A DNA stretch of 15,406 nt. Origin: Metaruminococcus_A sp900762715 (GTDB lineage: Bacteria > Bacillota > Clostridia > Oscillospirales > Ruminococcaceae). The stretch's first letter is position 1, and each line of letters opens with the position of its first letter. The notes below the pieces were generated by a model, which was not told the DNA's origin, did not search any database, and saw only the letters and a program-made list of their open reading frames with translations. The DNA is taken from positions 1-15,406 of the forward strand of contig DBFBLF010000017.1 in the NCBI GenBank assembly GCA_048204295.1, written 5' to 3'. The position numbers and the translations under genes were made by a program. Positions 14,190-15,406 of this stretch are shown here, piece after piece.

Positions 14190-14576
14190 TTACATTAACA
14201 CAATATCGCCCTTTGTTACATCAAAGTAATGGCTGACAATTAAGGCATCATTAAGATATGTAGTTGACCCATATTTAGCTGTTATATAGCCCTGAACCCA
14301 TTTGTTAGGATCCATAGAAGAACGCGCCGCACGTTTAGATACCACAGTACATCCAGAAAATCCATTTGCATATACCCAATAAAAAGTATCAATTTTCGAA
14401 TAACGCTGATCGCCTTCTGAATAAAATGCCCAGTCAACAATCCCGTTACCGCATTGGGTACTGCGCGCAGTCTGTTTTTTAGCTATACCCGCTGAAGCAA
14501 CTAAAGCCATAGAAATTGCAAGCATTCCAACCAATAGCATCGAAACAATGACTTTTTTGGCCCTTTTTACGTTCAT
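14190..14576 (-). CDS. Small secreted two-cysteine protein, candidate bacteriocin-like peptide
   Basis: The 128-residue protein has a clear signal peptide: a basic N-region (MNVKRAKK), a hydrophobic core, and a likely cut after Ala29 in VASA-G. The mature part of about 99 residues has two cysteines (C42, C76) that could form one disulfide, many aromatic residues (YWVYANGF; HYF) and a Ser/Lys/Arg-rich middle. I do not recognise the family. Its place just before a permease/lipoprotein/ATPase/permease set is like that of bacteriocin-type peptides beside their ABC systems, including lactococcin 972-type clusters, but the diagnostic spacing of that family is not evident. It could also be a signal or a protective secreted factor. 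GAGGA precedes the ATG by six bases. An inverted repeat brackets the gene closely. Confidence 0.8.
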   Translation of the reverse strand: MNVKRAKKVIVSMLLVGMLAISMALVASAGIAKKQTARSTQCGNGIVDWAFYSEGDQRYSKIDTFYWVYANGFSGCTVVSKRAARSSMDPNKWVQGYITAKYGSTTYLNDALIVSHYFDVTKGDIVLM

Positions 14577-14590
14577 GTTATTCCTCTTTC

Positions 14591-14607
14591 TTCACGCCGC
14601 CGTTTTT
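14591..14607. repeat. Inverted repeat, right arm
   Basis: TTCACGCCGCCGTTTTT, the partner of 14154-14170 (16 of 17 positions pair). It stands 14 bp upstream of the secreted-protein start codon, just outside its ribosome-binding site. Confidence 0.75.
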
Positions 14608-14668
14608 TACACCTTTTATTAATTTAATGATTAATGGAAGCGACAACTATAAACTATAATGGCAATGT

Positions 14669-15358
14669 CTAATCCATACGTTTAGCCGGAGTTCCCCTCG
14701 CCACGAATCGCATCATAGCATCAGCTTCAAAATAACCAGTTTTTTCTACTTCGCCGCCGACTTCAAGATCATATTCCATAACCGGGGCGCGCAAAACCAA
14801 CAACAATCCCGATTTAAAATAATTTTCTGCAAACTCATCACTAATGCCAAAGCTCTCCTGAAAGGGAGAACCAATGACATTATAACCTTTTCCCTTCACA
14901 TAAGGATTGTTCGGACTCTCTGCCGAAAAATTGATAAACCCTTCCGGAATGTTTTGTCCAACCGGCTGTTTTTCCAATAAATCAAACAGTTCTGAATCTA
15001 TTAAATAAAGATATGTTTCCGGATCCTGCAAACTCGAAATAGCACTTGAAACAAACTCCTCGTCCGGCAACTCTCCGTTTGAGGGGGACACATTACGGAT
15101 TTCAAGATTAATTATTTTGTCTCCGTTACGGTCAGGTGTATAATCTATAAGCGCTTCATGAATTTTGGAAAAATCAAGAACAGCTTCATTCCGGCTCAAA
15201 ACCACGATCTTAACGTCAACAGGTTTAACCAAATAATCAACCAGAAGAAAAACGACTACACCCAGCGCCAAAACACCAAAAACTATAAATTTCCAGTGGT
15301 AGTACCAAAAATTAGAAACATGTGATTTGAGATTTACATTGCTTATTTCCTTCTTCAC
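14669..15358 (-). CDS. Single-pass membrane protein of unknown function
   Basis: The 229-residue protein has a short cytoplasmic N-terminus with aromatic residues (HVSNFWYYHWK), one membrane helix (about 24-46, FIVFGVLALGVVVFLLVDYLV) and an external domain of about 180 residues with no motif I recognise. This topology suits a membrane-anchored accessory protein. The start is GTG at 15358 with AGAGG eight bases before it. It lies 92 bp upstream of the secreted-protein gene on the same strand and shares its AT-rich composition, so it may belong to the same cluster. No terminator separates them, but a promoter in the gap cannot be excluded. An AT-rich stretch with TAAAAT near the window edge may be its -10; any -35 would lie outside. 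Confidence 0.8.
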   Translation of the reverse strand: MKKEISNVNLKSHVSNFWYYHWKFIVFGVLALGVVVFLLVDYLVKPVDVKIVVLSRNEAVLDFSKIHEALIDYTPDRNGDKIINLEIRNVSPSNGELPDEEFVSSAISSLQDPETYLYLIDSELFDLLEKQPVGQNIPEGFINFSAESPNNPYVKGKGYNVIGSPFQESFGISDEFAENYFKSGLLLVLRAPVMEYDLEVGGEVEKTGYFEADAMMRFVARGTPAKRMD

Positions 15359-15406
15359 TTAAAACGCCTCTTTGCTTCATAACTTATTTATATTTTACAC
15401 TTTATG

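Noticed and set aside
14190..14576. Firm assignment of the secreted protein as lactococcin 972
   Set aside because: Position and size fit, but the W-x-x-G, H-S and C-terminal spacing of that family are not convincingly present.
15301..15380. Short frame MKQRGVLSEEG... before the 229-residue gene
   Set aside because: It overlaps the larger gene out of frame, stops soon and has no ribosome-binding site.
1..15406. CRISPR arrays, tRNA genes, transposases or integrases
   Set aside because: I found no regularly spaced repeats, no cloverleaf-like sequence and no recombinase motifs in any frame I read.

Overview
The window looks like chromosomal DNA of a low-to-mid G+C member of the Bacillota, most likely a gut-type clostridium (Oscillospirales-like). 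The clues are strong AGGAGG ribosome-binding sites, many short intrinsic terminators with T-tracts, a TipAS-type MerR regulator, a SPSTQ-type amidase, a MATE plus cytidylate-kinase-like pair, and Gram-positive lipoprotein and signal-peptide forms. The species assignment is inference. I saw no tRNA, rRNA, CRISPR array, transposase or integrase.

Region 1 (1-3490) holds independent housekeeping or accessory units: the 3' end of an EamA/DMT permease facing a PAP2 phosphatase, then a MerR/TipAS regulator behind its own 19-bp-spacer promoter and operator, then an unusual N-acetylmuramoyl-L-alanine amidase with an SH3b tail, and last a fragment of a second MerR-type regulator (GyrI-like ligand domain only). 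The TipAS gene has a well-placed internal ribosome-binding site and ATG exactly where the ligand-binding domain begins, the arrangement known from Streptomyces tipA.

Region 2 (3495-5941, minus strand) is a two-gene unit, a MATE efflux pump and an overlapping cytidylate-kinase-like protein. It is read from a good promoter through a roughly 105-nt leader that contains a complete intrinsic terminator, so expression is probably controlled by attenuation. The broken MerR/GyrI fragment lies just beyond its 3' end.

Region 3 (5942-9560, minus strand) is a sugar-catabolic operon: a GH2 beta-mannosidase-like enzyme followed by a Gfo/Idh/MocA oxidoreductase. It has a recognisable sigma-A-type promoter flanked by a 15-bp direct repeat whose copies start exactly 60 bp apart.

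Region 4 (9602-15406) is the most unusual part. Reading along the minus strand the order is a membrane-anchored protein of unknown function, a small secreted two-cysteine protein, a MacB/FtsX-type permease, a lipoprotein, an ABC ATPase and a second MacB/FtsX-type permease. The layout suggests a peptide export, immunity or sensing system like bacteriocin-associated ABC systems. The secreted-protein gene is closely bracketed by a 17-bp inverted repeat. The second permease has lost a normal start codon where its conserved N-terminus should begin. The C-terminal 55 codons of a third, related permease survive on the opposite strand at 9602-9769. Base composition changes sharply at about 11,945 inside the cluster, so it appears mosaic.
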